Below are positions 7,863 to 17,165 of a DNA stretch of 64,000 nt, piece after piece. The stretch comes from an uncultured Sulfitobacter sp. (GTDB lineage: Bacteria > Pseudomonadota > Alphaproteobacteria > Rhodobacterales > Rhodobacteraceae). The stretch covers positions 1-64,000 of the forward strand of contig CALFWM010000046.1 of the NCBI GenBank assembly GCA_937928635.1, in the 5' to 3' direction. The notes below the pieces were generated by a model that had not been told where the DNA came from, did not search any database, and worked only from the letters and a program-made list of their open reading frames with translations. Made by a program: the position numbers and the translations under genes. Within the stretch, counting starts at the first letter, position 1, and the number at the start of each line of letters is the position of its first letter.

Positions 7863-9788
7863 TCAGAGGGTTGCGGGTGAAATCTGTCGCAGAGGACAGT
7901 AGGCAAAATCGGCCGGCGAAATGGATTGCCCCTCCCACTCCACAGGCGCGGCACCATAGTTAAACGCAAACCGATGGGTGGCGGTGTCACGCAGGCGCAA
8001 ACCCTCTGGCAGGGTCACGAGTTCCAGCCCCGCTTCTGTGCCAAGGCGGGTGAGGAGACGATCCCACAGGGGCACATCGGGCCAACCGCCCAGATAATAA
8101 TGCGACCCGTTGGCCACAAGGCAGGTGGCGCCATCTTGGGTTTTGACCCGTACCTCGGCTGACCCTTCCAGGGCTTCGACCCAATGCACCAGCGCGCCAC
8201 CCCCGGGCACAGCGCGGGCATGACCGGGCGGTATGCTTTCCACGCGCGTCACAGTCACATCAAGCCACGGCAGGTTTGGGCCCATCGGCACGGGAATGTG
8301 CAACTCATCCGTGATCAGATTGCTGCGCGGCCCGATCAGGCTGACCTCCGTGTCCTCAGCAATTGCGTTTTGCAAGGCCTCCGGCAGCACGGCCAGCCCC
8401 GGTGCCAGCACCATTTTGTACCCGGTCAAATCCGTCACATCGGCGGGCAGAATGTCGACCGACAACCCCCGACGGCGCAAGGCGCGATAGGCCTCCAGCA
8501 TCAGTCGGAAATAGTTAAAATCCGCGCCCTGTGGCAGGACATCCCATGCCATTTGCGACGCGTAGTCAAAGATCAGCGCAACGGGTGCCTGCGCGATGGA
8601 AACCACCGGCATTTCTGCCAGTTCTTTGGCCACCTGCCGGGCTTCGTCCAACCCCGGTGCTGGCTGGTTGTCCGGGCGCAGCAACCCTGCATGCATCTGT
8701 TCCTGCGCAAAAGGGGCCTGTCGCCAGCGGAAATAACTCACCACCTCTGCGCCATGGGCAAAGGCCTCCCATGACCACAGGCGCACCATGCCGGGCAGGG
8801 GGGCCGGGTTGTAGGGTGCCCAGTTTACCGGGCCGGGTTGCTGTTCCATCACCCACCAGCGGCCCTTGTTCATCGCGCGGTAAAGGTCATGGTGAAAAGC
8901 CTGCATGTCAGGGTCGCCCTGTTGCAGATAAGCGGCCTTGTGGTCGGGCGTGGCCTCCAACCGGTCTGAGAGGAACCCGATGGGATAGCTGTCCCACGAT
9001 GCGATATCCAAATCACGTGCCACCGCGAAATGATCAAAGTTCAGTTCGCGCCCCATGTAATTGTGGATCAACGGTGCATCCGTGTGCGGGCGCAGGGCGG
9101 CGGCCTGTGCGGCGTTCCATTGCACCACCTGATCAGAGGAAAACCGGCGAAACGCCATTTCATGGCTGGGGTTGGCTTGTGTGACGGTCAGGTTTGGCAA
9201 ATCAACCGCGTCAAAGCGGGGGTATTCCATTGACCAGAACACGTTGCCCCAGCTTTTGTTGAGCATTTCAACACTTTGATAGTGATGGCTGAGCCAGCGG
9301 CAAAAGGCCCGCCGCGCAGCATTGGAATAGCTGAGCGTGGTGTCATGGCAGCCATATTCATTGTCAATCTGCCAGGCGGCGACATGCGCGTTGCGCCCAT
9401 ACCGTTCGCCCAGACGCGCGGTCATGGCGGCGGCGGCATCGCGGTATCCGTCATGGCTGTGGCAATAATGACGGCGTGAGCCAAATGTGCGGGGCTGGCC
9501 GTGGGCGTCCAGCGCCAGCATGTCAGGAAACTGATCCAGCATCCAATGGGGCGGTGTGGCAGAGGGCGTGCCCAGCACAACTCGCAACCCCGCAGCACCC
9601 AGCGTTTCAATCGCCGTATCAAGCCAGCCAAATTCAAAAACGCCGGGGGCCGGTTCAAGGCGCGACCAGGCAAATTCACCAATTCTGACCCATGTGATGC
9701 CGGCGGCAACCATCTCGGCGGCGTCTTTGGCCCAGATGTCTTCGGGCCAGTGCTCGGGGTAATAACAGACCCCAAGGGCGCGTTTCAC
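7863..9788 (-). CDS. Beta-galactosidase, glycoside hydrolase family 42
   Basis: Protein of 641 aa beginning KRALGVCYYPEHWPEDIW, the classic GH42 start. The acid/base is Glu144 in QIDNEYG and the nucleophile Glu315 in WWVMEQQPG. The (beta/alpha)8 barrel is followed by a trimerisation domain and a small beta domain ending near LRDTATHRFAFNYG. No signal peptide, so it acts in the cytoplasm on imported beta-galactosides. It is the last gene of the galactoside operon, overlapping the lactonase gene by 4 bp. Confidence 0.93.
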   Translation of the reverse strand: MKRALGVCYYPEHWPEDIWAKDAAEMVAAGITWVRIGEFAWSRLEPAPGVFEFGWLDTAIETLGAAGLRVVLGTPSATPPHWMLDQFPDMLALDAHGQPRTFGSRRHYCHSHDGYRDAAAAMTARLGERYGRNAHVAAWQIDNEYGCHDTTLSYSNAARRAFCRWLSHHYQSVEMLNKSWGNVFWSMEYPRFDAVDLPNLTVTQANPSHEMAFRRFSSDQVVQWNAAQAAALRPHTDAPLIHNYMGRELNFDHFAVARDLDIASWDSYPIGFLSDRLEATPDHKAAYLQQGDPDMQAFHHDLYRAMNKGRWWVMEQQPGPVNWAPYNPAPLPGMVRLWSWEAFAHGAEVVSYFRWRQAPFAQEQMHAGLLRPDNQPAPGLDEARQVAKELAEMPVVSIAQAPVALIFDYASQMAWDVLPQGADFNYFRLMLEAYRALRRRGLSVDILPADVTDLTGYKMVLAPGLAVLPEALQNAIAEDTEVSLIGPRSNLITDELHIPVPMGPNLPWLDVTVTRVESIPPGHARAVPGGGALVHWVEALEGSAEVRVKTQDGATCLVANGSHYYLGGWPDVPLWDRLLTRLGTEAGLELVTLPEGLRLRDTATHRFAFNYGAAPVEWEGQSISPADFAYCPLRQISPATL

Positions 9789-10642
9789 AGGATGACCTGT
9801 GGTTCGGGCAGACCCTGCGCCACGTCAGGCACACAAAAGGTCATGCCGCTTTGGGGGCGCGCGGCGATGTCTTCGGGTGTCAGTTTGACGGTGGCAGAGG
9901 TGCAATAAAGATCGCGCAGCTCCGGTCCGCCAAAGGCCGGGCAGGTGGTGTTTTGTGCGCCCATCGGGATTTCGTTGAGCAGCTCCCCCGTGGGTGAGAA
10001 ACATACCACGCGCCCACGGCCAAACAGCGCGATCCACAGATTGCCCGCGCGGTCCGTCACAGCCCCGTCCGGGCGCATGTCGGTTTGGCTCAGGTCAATG
10101 CAGACCTCTGGTGCGCCGGTGGGCCAGCCGGTATTCGCGTCCAGCGCGAGGCGCATGATTTTAAGGGTTGGCGTGTCGGTGTAATAGGCACAGGACCTGT
10201 CAGGGGCAAAACAGATCGCATTAGAAATGCTGAGCCGGGGGACAATGGTGCGCAGCTCGCCGTGGTAATAGCGGTAGATGGCACCGGCGTTTTCCTCCGC
10301 CAGATTGCCCATCGTGCCGATCCAGAACCCCCCCCAGGGGTCTGCGCGCCCATCGTTGGACCGGGTGACCGGATTGTCCGCATCCAGCGGGCAAATCATC
10401 TCGCGCTCACCCGACGGGATGTCAAAACGCCACAGGGCGGTTTCGCTCGCCATCATCAGCGTGTCATGATCAACCCAGCCTGCGGCAGAAACATGTTCGT
10501 CAAATGCCCAGGTCACGGGCCCCTCTACGGTTTGGCTCATCAGCTTTTTGCCAATGATATCAAACCAGAAAAACGCGCCCCGTTCGGGATGCCAAAGCGG
10601 GCCTTCGCCCAGGGAACAAATGCGGGTGTCATAGGGTGTCAT
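9785..10642 (-). CDS. SMP-30/gluconolaconase-family sugar lactonase
   Basis: Protein of 285 aa, a six-bladed beta-propeller of the SMP-30/regucalcin family. The metal-site glutamate is in LGEGPLWHPE; NDGRADPWGGFWIGTM, NAICFAPDRSCAYYTDT and PDGAVTDRAGNLWIALFGRGRV carry the other expected ligands (Asn and Asp). In this operon it would open galactono-lactone made by the sugar dehydrogenase to galactonate. Overlaps both neighbours by 4 bp. Arabinono-lactonase activity is an alternative. Confidence 0.85.
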   Translation of the reverse strand: MTPYDTRICSLGEGPLWHPERGAFFWFDIIGKKLMSQTVEGPVTWAFDEHVSAAGWVDHDTLMMASETALWRFDIPSGEREMICPLDADNPVTRSNDGRADPWGGFWIGTMGNLAEENAGAIYRYYHGELRTIVPRLSISNAICFAPDRSCAYYTDTPTLKIMRLALDANTGWPTGAPEVCIDLSQTDMRPDGAVTDRAGNLWIALFGRGRVVCFSPTGELLNEIPMGAQNTTCPAFGGPELRDLYCTSATVKLTPEDIAARPQSGMTFCVPDVAQGLPEPQVIL

Positions 10643-11244
10643 GTCAGGGCCTCTTTGTAGGCGGCAACAATTGCCCTGGCACGGGCGGCGACGTCATCAG
10701 CTGTCAAGCCAGGTGTGTAGAGCGCGGATCCGATGCCAAACCCATCTGCGCTGGCGGCGATCCATGCGCCAAAATTGTCGGGCCCCGCCCCGCCTACGGC
10801 ATAAACCTTGGTTCCCGGCGGCAGGATCGGGCGCATCGCTGAGAGGCCCGCCGTGCCCGCCATTGCGCCGGGAAAGAGTTTGAGCCCGTCCGCCCCCGCG
10901 TTGAGCGCGGCAAAGGCTTCGGTGGGGGTAAACACGCCCGGCCAGCTTTGCAGCGCGCGGGCCTTGCTGTGGCGGATCACATCAACATCGCAGTTGGGCG
11001 ATACGATCAATTTGCCACCGGCCTCTGCAACCGCATCGACCTCGGCTGTGCTCAGCACGGTGCCTGCGCCAATCAAGGCATGTTCGCCAAAATCGCGCGC
11101 AAGGGCGGCGATGCTGCCAAACGGATCAGGTGAGTTCAACGGAACCTCAATGGTGCCAAACCCCGCATCAATCAGGGCGGCACCGATGGCGGGGGCGTCG
11201 GCGGGGGTCAGTCCGCGCAAAATGGCAATCAGGGGCAGGGTCAT
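10639..11244 (-). CDS. dgoA: 2-dehydro-3-deoxy-6-phosphogalactonate aldolase
   Basis: KDPG/KDPGal-type class I aldolase of 201 aa. The chosen start gives MTLPLIAILRGLTPADA and overlaps the dgoK stop as ATGA; an upstream in-frame ATG adds five residues and is less likely. The Schiff-base lysine is in GLKLFPGA and the active-site glutamate in IEVPLNSPD. It splits 2-dehydro-3-deoxy-6-phosphogalactonate to pyruvate and glyceraldehyde 3-phosphate. The adjacent DgoK supplies its substrate. Confidence 0.92.
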   Translation of the reverse strand: MTLPLIAILRGLTPADAPAIGAALIDAGFGTIEVPLNSPDPFGSIAALARDFGEHALIGAGTVLSTAEVDAVAEAGGKLIVSPNCDVDVIRHSKARALQSWPGVFTPTEAFAALNAGADGLKLFPGAMAGTAGLSAMRPILPPGTKVYAVGGAGPDNFGAWIAASADGFGIGSALYTPGLTADDVAARARAIVAAYKEALT

Positions 11245-12131
11245 GATGCATCCTTCCAAAGGCGGTAGGCGGCGGTGAGGCCTGCAAGGGTCATACGCTC
11301 TGCATCCGCCAGCGTTGCCGGCACGCCTTGGGTTTTGAGCGCCGCGAGGTAGTAGTTCGACTGGGCTGAGGCCCCCAAAATCGCAATGTCACGGCCCAGC
11401 CAATAGGGCCGTGCGGCGGCAAGCTCGGCCCCAATCAACAGACCGGACAGGCGCGCGCGCGCTGTGGCAGGGGCCGTCCCCTCCAGCAAATCCCCCGCAC
11501 GGATCGCAAACAAGCGCGCGGCCAGCCGTTCGGGGCGCGAGATGATCTCATTAACGCTGGTGTCAAAGGCATCGGCGTCCCACGCCCCACTGCGCACCGA
11601 ATGGCGCAGCACGGAGTGATCGCACAACAGCGCAAACAGTTCCCCGGTCATCTGGGTTTGAAAGCTGACCACTTCGCCCGCGCTGAGTTCAACCCATTTG
11701 GTATGGGTGCCGGGCAGGCAAATCACCCCGTCCCAGCCTGGGTTCAGCGCCAGAAAACCCGCAATCTGCGTTTCTTCTCCGCGCATCACATCGGCAGGTT
11801 TGTTCTGTTTGAGCCCGGCAATGATATGCACCGCACCAACGCTGGAAAAATCGTCCGAGAGGGGCGTGCAGGGCACGCTGCGGTAGGGGGCCTCAACCCA
11901 GCCCTGGCGGGAGCCGAGCATGCCACAGGCCATCACCGGCAGGCCTGCATCCCCGCCAAGTTGCGTGATCAGCCGGTTCAGCGCCGGTTCAAACCCATCC
12001 GGTTCCAGCGTGGACATGCCCTCATCCGAGTGCGCACAGCGCAGCATGGCACCGCCCCGCATGGACCAGACCCGCAGGTTGCTGGTGCCCCAATCCACTG
12101 CAATCCAATCTGGTGCGGGCACGTCATTCAT
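11241..12131 (-). CDS. dgoK: 2-dehydro-3-deoxygalactonokinase
   Basis: Protein of 296 aa of the DgoK family: phosphate-1 loop IAVDWGTSNLRVW, then ACGMLGSRQGW, ICLPGTHTKWVEL and LIGAELAAARPYW. It phosphorylates 2-dehydro-3-deoxygalactonate at C6. The start chosen (MNDVPAPDWIAVDWG) overlaps the SDR stop as ATGA; the longer reading frame upstream adds about 55 residues that only shadow the SDR gene. Confidence 0.92.
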   Translation of the reverse strand: MNDVPAPDWIAVDWGTSNLRVWSMRGGAMLRCAHSDEGMSTLEPDGFEPALNRLITQLGGDAGLPVMACGMLGSRQGWVEAPYRSVPCTPLSDDFSSVGAVHIIAGLKQNKPADVMRGEETQIAGFLALNPGWDGVICLPGTHTKWVELSAGEVVSFQTQMTGELFALLCDHSVLRHSVRSGAWDADAFDTSVNEIISRPERLAARLFAIRAGDLLEGTAPATARARLSGLLIGAELAAARPYWLGRDIAILGASAQSNYYLAALKTQGVPATLADAERMTLAGLTAAYRLWKDAS

Positions 12132-12898
12132 CCTGTGGCCACCACGCCGCCGTCCACAACCATACATTGCCCTGTCATCATGCGGCTTGCACCGGAGGCC
12201 AGAAAAAACACCGCATCGACAATGTCCTGCGGCACCAGATGTGTTTTGAGGCTTTGACGTTCCAGATGGGCGGCAAGCCCCTCCGGGGTGGCCCATTTAT
12301 CAAGTTGTTTTTCCGTCAGCACCCATCCCGGTGCAAGTGCGTTGACCCGCACGCCCGATGCCCCCATTTCGCGCGCCAACGTGTGGCTGAGCGAGGTGAT
12401 CGCGGCATTGGCGGCGGTGTAGGCCGGATAGCCGGTGTTGCCCATCATATAGCTGATGGAGGAAAAGTTGATGATGGATCCGGTGCCGCGCTGCGTCATC
12501 ATTTTGCCTGCGGCCTGTGCGGCAAAGAAATAGGCCTTGAGGTTGATGGATTGCAGGCGATCCCATTCCTGTGGCGTGATGGTCTGCCAGTCGTGGCGCA
12601 GATCATTGGCGGCGTTGGAGACCAGCACGTCCAGCGGGCCATGGGCCGCTGCGGCCTGTGCGATGGAGCCTTGCAGCGCGTCCATGTCGGTGATGTCGCC
12701 CTGAATGAACAGCGGCGCGCGGCCATGTTTTGCCGCCATTTCATCGACAAATGCGCTGGCATCTGAACGGCCGATAAAAGCGACCTGCGCGCCCTGTGCA
12801 AGAAAACCGTCTGTGAGGGCCGCGCCAATGCCGGAGCCACCGCCGGTGATATAGACGGATTTGCCTTTGAGGTCGTGGAAAGTGGCAGTCTGGGTCAT
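12128..12898 (-). CDS. SDR oxidoreductase, probable D-galactose 1-dehydrogenase
   Basis: Classical short-chain dehydrogenase of 256 aa. It has the cofactor motif TGGGSGIG, the NNAG-equivalent SNAAND (Gly replaced by Asn), catalytic Ser in INFSSISYM, and Tyr-x-x-x-Asn (YTAAN) where most SDRs have YxxxK. It ends with the usual MTGQCMVVDGG. Its place before dgoK, dgoA and a lactonase suggests oxidation of D-galactose to the lactone. The Asn in place of the catalytic Lys is visible in YPAYTAANAAITSL and is worth checking, because it may alter activity. The step it performs is inferred from context. Confidence 0.75.
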   Translation of the reverse strand: MTQTATFHDLKGKSVYITGGGSGIGAALTDGFLAQGAQVAFIGRSDASAFVDEMAAKHGRAPLFIQGDITDMDALQGSIAQAAAAHGPLDVLVSNAANDLRHDWQTITPQEWDRLQSINLKAYFFAAQAAGKMMTQRGTGSIINFSSISYMMGNTGYPAYTAANAAITSLSHTLAREMGASGVRVNALAPGWVLTEKQLDKWATPEGLAAHLERQSLKTHLVPQDIVDAVFFLASGASRMMTGQCMVVDGGVVATG

Positions 12899-12922
12899 GA
12901 AAAGACTCCGTCAGTTTGAGGG

Positions 12923-12967
12923 GCAAAAGTCTTTAAAGACTTTTGCACGAATTTTTCGAAAAATTCG
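12923..12967. repeat. Two adjacent perfect palindromes in the galactoside operon
   Basis: A 24-bp perfect palindrome (12923-12946, centred on CTTTAAAG) is followed one base later by a 20-bp perfect palindrome (12948-12967, centred on TTTTCGAAAA). Both lie in the 83-bp spacer between the GH36 and SDR genes. On the transcribed strand they form two AT-rich hairpins, so they could act as an attenuator or stability element. They resemble dispersed palindromes I associate with roseobacter intergenic regions. Confidence 0.85.
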
Positions 12968-12981
12968 GGCGCGTACGGAGA

Positions 12982-15063
12982 TCATAGCCGTTCTCCTTCG
13001 ATCACCCATATGCTTTCGGGGAAGCTCCATGGCAAGGTGATACCGTTGTGCATAAGTGCAGCACCCGTCAGTGTCAGCGGGCCGTCCTTGATCGCCAGTC
13101 TTCCGCGCGACAATGGCCCCGCAGCGGCGCGGTTGCGCAGGGCAATGCGATAGCGCGCCTGCGGATCAAGCCGGGTCAACTGCAAAGGGCGCGGCGCAAT
13201 CTGGGCAGAGGTGCCGGATTTGCCGGCAAACACCACAAACCGATGACCGTCGCGTGCGGATTGCTGTTCTGCAATGACCGAAGGGTCGCTGGACTCCAGC
13301 CGCAGGATATCAGCGTTCATCATCCAGTCACGGTTGTCTTTCCACCACTGGGTCACATCGCGCAGCACCTCTGTTTCACGGGCGTCCAGCTCGCGGGGGT
13401 CCATTTCAAAGCCCATGTGCCGCTGCGCCGCCACCCAGGCGCGAAACTCGATATCAAGGTGGCGCCCGGAGGTATGACAATGACGTGGCCCCACGTGACT
13501 GCCCGTCACAGCCGCAGGCAAAAACAGCGCCGCGTTGTGCTGCATGTGTAGACGTTCCAGCGCGTCATTGCTGTCAGACAGCCAGACCCGTTGCGTGCGG
13601 CTGAGGATGCCAAAATCAATGCGCCCGCCGCCAGAAGCACAGCTTTCGATCTCCACCTGCGGAAAATCGGTGCGCAACCGGTCCAGCAGGGCATAGGACC
13701 CCCGGGTTTGCTGTGCATCAGGCTGTGGCAGCACCCGGTTATGATCCCATTTGATGTATTCAATCGGATGGGCAGACAGCAGGGCGGCGATGCGTTCGTA
13801 GAGGAAATCGCGCACCTCTGGCAGGGCCATGTTCAGCGCTTTTTGCTGACGACCCAAAATCTGGTCTTCCGCCCCCAGCGCCCAATCGGGATGCGCCCGG
13901 TGCAGATTGGAATTCGGGTTGATCATTTCCGGCTCAAACCAGATGCCAAATGACATGCCCTCGACGTGCACATGATCAATCAGCGGCCCCAGCCCGTCCG
14001 GGTATTTGCGCGGATCAACCTCCCAATCCGACAGCGATGAGGTATCATCATCGCGCTGCCCGAACCAGCCATCATCCAGCACAAAGCGCTCCGCGCCAAG
14101 GGCGGCGGCACGGGTGGCAATGTCTTTGAGCTTGGGCACGTCATGGTCAAAATAGACCGCCTCCCAGCAGTTGTAATGCACCGGGCGCGGCACGCCTGGT
14201 TTGGTCCAGGTGACGATGCGGTCACGCAGATGCCGTTGCAGTGATATCGCGCATCCGTTCAGCCCGTCCGAAGAATAGCAGGCATAGAGGGGCGCTGTGC
14301 GAAATTCGGTCGAGGGGGCGGTTTCCATACGCGCGGCATGGCCAAATTGAATGTGGCGGCGCCCGTCAGGCAGTTCCTCTGCCACCATCCGGTGCCCGCC
14401 CGACCAGCCATAATGAAAGGCATAGGCCTCACCCGTGGCGCTGGTCGCGCCGCGACAGGGCACAATCAGCCCCGGGAAATGTTCGTGCCCCGTGCGCCCG
14501 GTGCGGTTTTCGCGGTAGCGAATGCCGGGGGACCAGGCGGTGCGGTTCATCTGGAATTCACCACACCAGCGCCCGGCAAAATCAATCATCTCATCAGAGT
14601 TTTGCGGCGCGGGCATCACCGGGGCGGCCAGCCAGTGCAGATGCATGGGCTGATCCGCGACAACGCTGGCCTGCATGACAATCACATGGGTCTCAGGATC
14701 AAGATGCATTTCGGCGGTGTAGGTCAGATGATTGGCACTGTCCCAGCAGGTTACGGTCAGCCCGTCGATATCCTGTGCCACATCTCTGAGCTGAAACTTG
14801 GGCAGGATGCGTTCCTGACCGTTGCGGATGATCATGCCGGGCTGGCCGGGAAAGCTGCGCGCGGCCTCCGGGCACAGCGACAGGTCCGGGTTGGCATCCA
14901 GCATGCCGCCCGTCACATCCAGCTGACAGATCGAGGCAACCGCGTTCAGGTCTTCATCTTCGGGCAGGGGCGGGCCCCAGTAAATCACCGTCGGGCAACG
15001 TCCGCCCACACTTGCAATCGCCAGGGTCTGGCGCGCATCGTCCATCCGCCAGGTTTTGATCAC
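12982..15063 (-). CDS. Alpha-galactosidase, glycoside hydrolase family 36
   Basis: Protein of 693 aa with an N-terminal beta domain and a GH36 barrel. Key motifs: WEAVYFDHD near residue 300, FVLDDGWFG near 328, MSFGIWFEPEMINPNS near 370, nucleophile Asp440 in YIKWDHNR and acid/base Asp497 in WLSDSND. ESCASGGGRIDFG is the typical galactose-binding loop. No signal peptide; it hydrolyses imported alpha-galactosides such as melibiose or raffinose-type sugars. It overlaps the upstream permease by 4 bp. Confidence 0.94.
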   Translation of the reverse strand: MIKTWRMDDARQTLAIASVGGRCPTVIYWGPPLPEDEDLNAVASICQLDVTGGMLDANPDLSLCPEAARSFPGQPGMIIRNGQERILPKFQLRDVAQDIDGLTVTCWDSANHLTYTAEMHLDPETHVIVMQASVVADQPMHLHWLAAPVMPAPQNSDEMIDFAGRWCGEFQMNRTAWSPGIRYRENRTGRTGHEHFPGLIVPCRGATSATGEAYAFHYGWSGGHRMVAEELPDGRRHIQFGHAARMETAPSTEFRTAPLYACYSSDGLNGCAISLQRHLRDRIVTWTKPGVPRPVHYNCWEAVYFDHDVPKLKDIATRAAALGAERFVLDDGWFGQRDDDTSSLSDWEVDPRKYPDGLGPLIDHVHVEGMSFGIWFEPEMINPNSNLHRAHPDWALGAEDQILGRQQKALNMALPEVRDFLYERIAALLSAHPIEYIKWDHNRVLPQPDAQQTRGSYALLDRLRTDFPQVEIESCASGGGRIDFGILSRTQRVWLSDSNDALERLHMQHNAALFLPAAVTGSHVGPRHCHTSGRHLDIEFRAWVAAQRHMGFEMDPRELDARETEVLRDVTQWWKDNRDWMMNADILRLESSDPSVIAEQQSARDGHRFVVFAGKSGTSAQIAPRPLQLTRLDPQARYRIALRNRAAAGPLSRGRLAIKDGPLTLTGAALMHNGITLPWSFPESIWVIEGERL

Positions 15064-15908
15064 TTCACAGCCCCTAACGTCAGGCCCGCGATGAAGTGTT
15101 TCTGCATCAGAAAGAACATCGCAACCGGGGGCAGGGCAGCCACAAGGGAGCCTGCGGACATCAGGTGGTACATGGCCCGGAATTCAGAGTTGAATGCCGT
15201 GATGCCCGCCGTCACCGGCTGGCTGCCGGGGCCCTGGGTCAGCACCACCGCCCAGAAATAATCATTCCAGATGAAGGTGAAGATCAGCACCGCAAGGGCG
15301 GCCAGCGCGGGTTTCATCAAAGGCAGCACAACATGCCAGAAAATCTGAATTTCGGAGATACCTTCAACGCGCGCAGCCTCGATCAGCTCATAAGGCAGCG
15401 CCTTGATAAAGTTGCGCATGAACAATGTGCAAAACCCGGTCTGGAAGGCAACGTGAAACAGCACCAGCCCCAATTTCGTGTCATAAAGCCCCATCGACAG
15501 GGTCAGATCACGTACCGGCACCATCAGGATTTGGAAAGGCACAAAGTTGCCCGCCACAAACATGAAAAAGATCCATATGTTGGCTTTGAATTTGTAAATC
15601 CCGAGGGCAAAGCCCGCCAGTGCCGAGAGCGCCACCGCGCCAATCACCGTGGGCACGGTGATCATGAAAGAGTTCAGCAGATAACGCGGCATGTCGGAGT
15701 TAAAGAACACCTGACCGTAGTTATGCGCAAACTCAAAAGACGAAGGCACGCCCCAGTAGTTCGCATTGGTGAAATCCGCGCCGGGTTTGATTGAAAAGAT
15801 CGCAACCGCCAGCAGGGGCAACAGCCACAGGAACAGAGCAAAGGGCAGGAAGGCCTGATAGGTGATCCGAGCGGAGCGGGGGCGTTTTTCAAGTGGTGTG
15901 GGGAACAT
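15060..15908 (-). CDS. ABC sugar transporter permease (MalG type)
   Basis: Inner-membrane protein of 282 aa with six predicted helices. The EAA loop reads ELIEAARVEGISEIQIFWHVVLPLMKPALAAL, which couples to the ATPase. The start MFPTPLEKRP is chosen because it overlaps the stop of the small upstream gene as ATGA. It pairs with the MalF-type permease of 16210-17139 and the binding protein of 17313-18575. The ATPase is encoded separately at 19521-20579. Confidence 0.92.
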   Translation of the reverse strand: MFPTPLEKRPRSARITYQAFLPFALFLWLLPLLAVAIFSIKPGADFTNANYWGVPSSFEFAHNYGQVFFNSDMPRYLLNSFMITVPTVIGAVALSALAGFALGIYKFKANIWIFFMFVAGNFVPFQILMVPVRDLTLSMGLYDTKLGLVLFHVAFQTGFCTLFMRNFIKALPYELIEAARVEGISEIQIFWHVVLPLMKPALAALAVLIFTFIWNDYFWAVVLTQGPGSQPVTAGITAFNSEFRAMYHLMSAGSLVAALPPVAMFFLMQKHFIAGLTLGAVK

Positions 15909-16210
15909 CAGCGTTTCTCCCAATCTGTGATTTCGAAGAAGGTCGCGTGATAACTGATGTTCCTGTTCTCAATCCAACTCATGCCGTCACGAGATGCGGG
16001 CTTCAAAAATGCCGTAAAGACAATTGGAATTATCACGCCGAACCCAAGGACAGCTACGAAAACGGTGCCCAGACCATTCATCAAAACGCGAAACATCTCT
16101 TCATTTTCTTGAAACCAACCGGAATTGCGGCTCAGAACAGGCAAGGCCAACAAAAAAAGTAGGCCCGGCAGGGAAATCAATGCATTTCGGCGAACCTGTG
16201 CAAAGGTCAT
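15908..16210 (-). CDS. Small two-helix membrane protein between two ABC permeases
   Basis: Protein of 100 aa that I do not recognise. It starts MTFAQVRRNALISLPG and has predicted membrane segments around residues 11-27 (SLPGLLFLLALPVL) and 45-69 (GLGTVFVAVLGFGVIIPIVFTAFL), then a hydrophilic tail ending ATFFEITDWEKR. It is certainly translated as part of the operon, because its start overlaps the MalF-type permease stop and its stop overlaps the MalG-type start, both as ATGA. It may be an accessory subunit of the galactoside transporter. Standard importers of this family do not need such a protein. Confidence 0.8.
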   Translation of the reverse strand: MTFAQVRRNALISLPGLLFLLALPVLSRNSGWFQENEEMFRVLMNGLGTVFVAVLGFGVIIPIVFTAFLKPASRDGMSWIENRNISYHATFFEITDWEKR

Positions 16211-17139
16211 CAGCGTTTCTCCTCGCGGTACATCGACCACAGGAAGTAGGCGATGAAGCAGAGCATGATCAGGAACAGCACCACCGCGATGGCCGCACCA
16301 TAGCCCATGCGGAAACCGTATTCAGAGAGGGCGACCTCAAACATGTAATAGGCCAGCACGCGGGAGGAGCCATAGGGACCGCCGCCGGTCATCACAGAGA
16401 TCAGATCAAAGGATCGCAGCGCGCCGATGATGGTCACCACAAAGGCAATGAAGGTCGCGGGTTTCAGCTGCGGCAGCACCACATGCCACAACATGCGCCA
16501 GCCTTTGGCGCCGTCCAGCCGTCCGGCCTCGATCTGTTCGGGGTTCACACCGTTCAGACCGGTCAGATAGAGGATCATGCAATACGCGGTCTGTGGCCAG
16601 AGGCCCGCAGCGATCACGCCGTAGGTGACGTATTTTTCATCCCCCAGCACGTTGATCGGCCCCATGCCGAACCAGCCCAGCAGCAGGTTCAACCCGCCAA
16701 AGGCCGGATCGTAAAACCATGTGAACACAAGGCCCACCACGACCTGAGAGATCACGAAAGGAAAGAAAAACAGCGACTTATATAGGCGGATGCCCGTGAC
16801 GGTCTGGTTCAGGAACAGCGCGATGAACAGGCCCGCCGGGATCGCCAGCAGATAGAGGAACAGCCACAGAACGTTGTTTTTCAGCGCGGTGTAAAAGGCA
16901 TCGCCGTCTTTGAATTCCCAATAGAGGTCTTCGTAGTTGCGCATGCCCACATATTCTTTGGCCCCCAGCCCGTCCCATTCATAGAGCGACAGGTTAAAGG
17001 ACTGGAACACCGGGTAGATGACGTAAAAGACAAAGAACAGAATGCCGGGGGCAAGGAAAAGCCAGGGCGCAAGTGTTTGCTGATTGCGTTGCCAGTAGCC
17101 ACGTTCGGCGCGGGCGGCGGAGAGGGCGGCATCTGTCAT
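16210..17139 (-). CDS. ABC sugar transporter permease (MalF type)
   Basis: Inner-membrane protein of 309 aa. Helix one is APWLFLAPGILFFVFYVIYPVFQSF-like, and the EAA loop reads EAGRLDGAKGWRMLWHVVLPQLKP. The start MTDAALSAARAERG is preferred over an upstream in-frame ATG 27 codons away that lies in the repeat region. It forms the heterodimeric channel with the MalG-type permease two genes downstream. Confidence 0.92.
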   Translation of the reverse strand: MTDAALSAARAERGYWQRNQQTLAPWLFLAPGILFFVFYVIYPVFQSFNLSLYEWDGLGAKEYVGMRNYEDLYWEFKDGDAFYTALKNNVLWLFLYLLAIPAGLFIALFLNQTVTGIRLYKSLFFFPFVISQVVVGLVFTWFYDPAFGGLNLLLGWFGMGPINVLGDEKYVTYGVIAAGLWPQTAYCMILYLTGLNGVNPEQIEAGRLDGAKGWRMLWHVVLPQLKPATFIAFVVTIIGALRSFDLISVMTGGGPYGSSRVLAYYMFEVALSEYGFRMGYGAAIAVVLFLIMLCFIAYFLWSMYREEKR

Positions 17140-17165
17140 GATGATTGTTTCCGGTTGGGGCGGAA

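Noticed and set aside
11241..12296. Longer DgoK starting about 55 residues upstream
   Set aside because: The extra residues overlap the SDR gene and lack family similarity; the ATGA overlap supports the shorter start.
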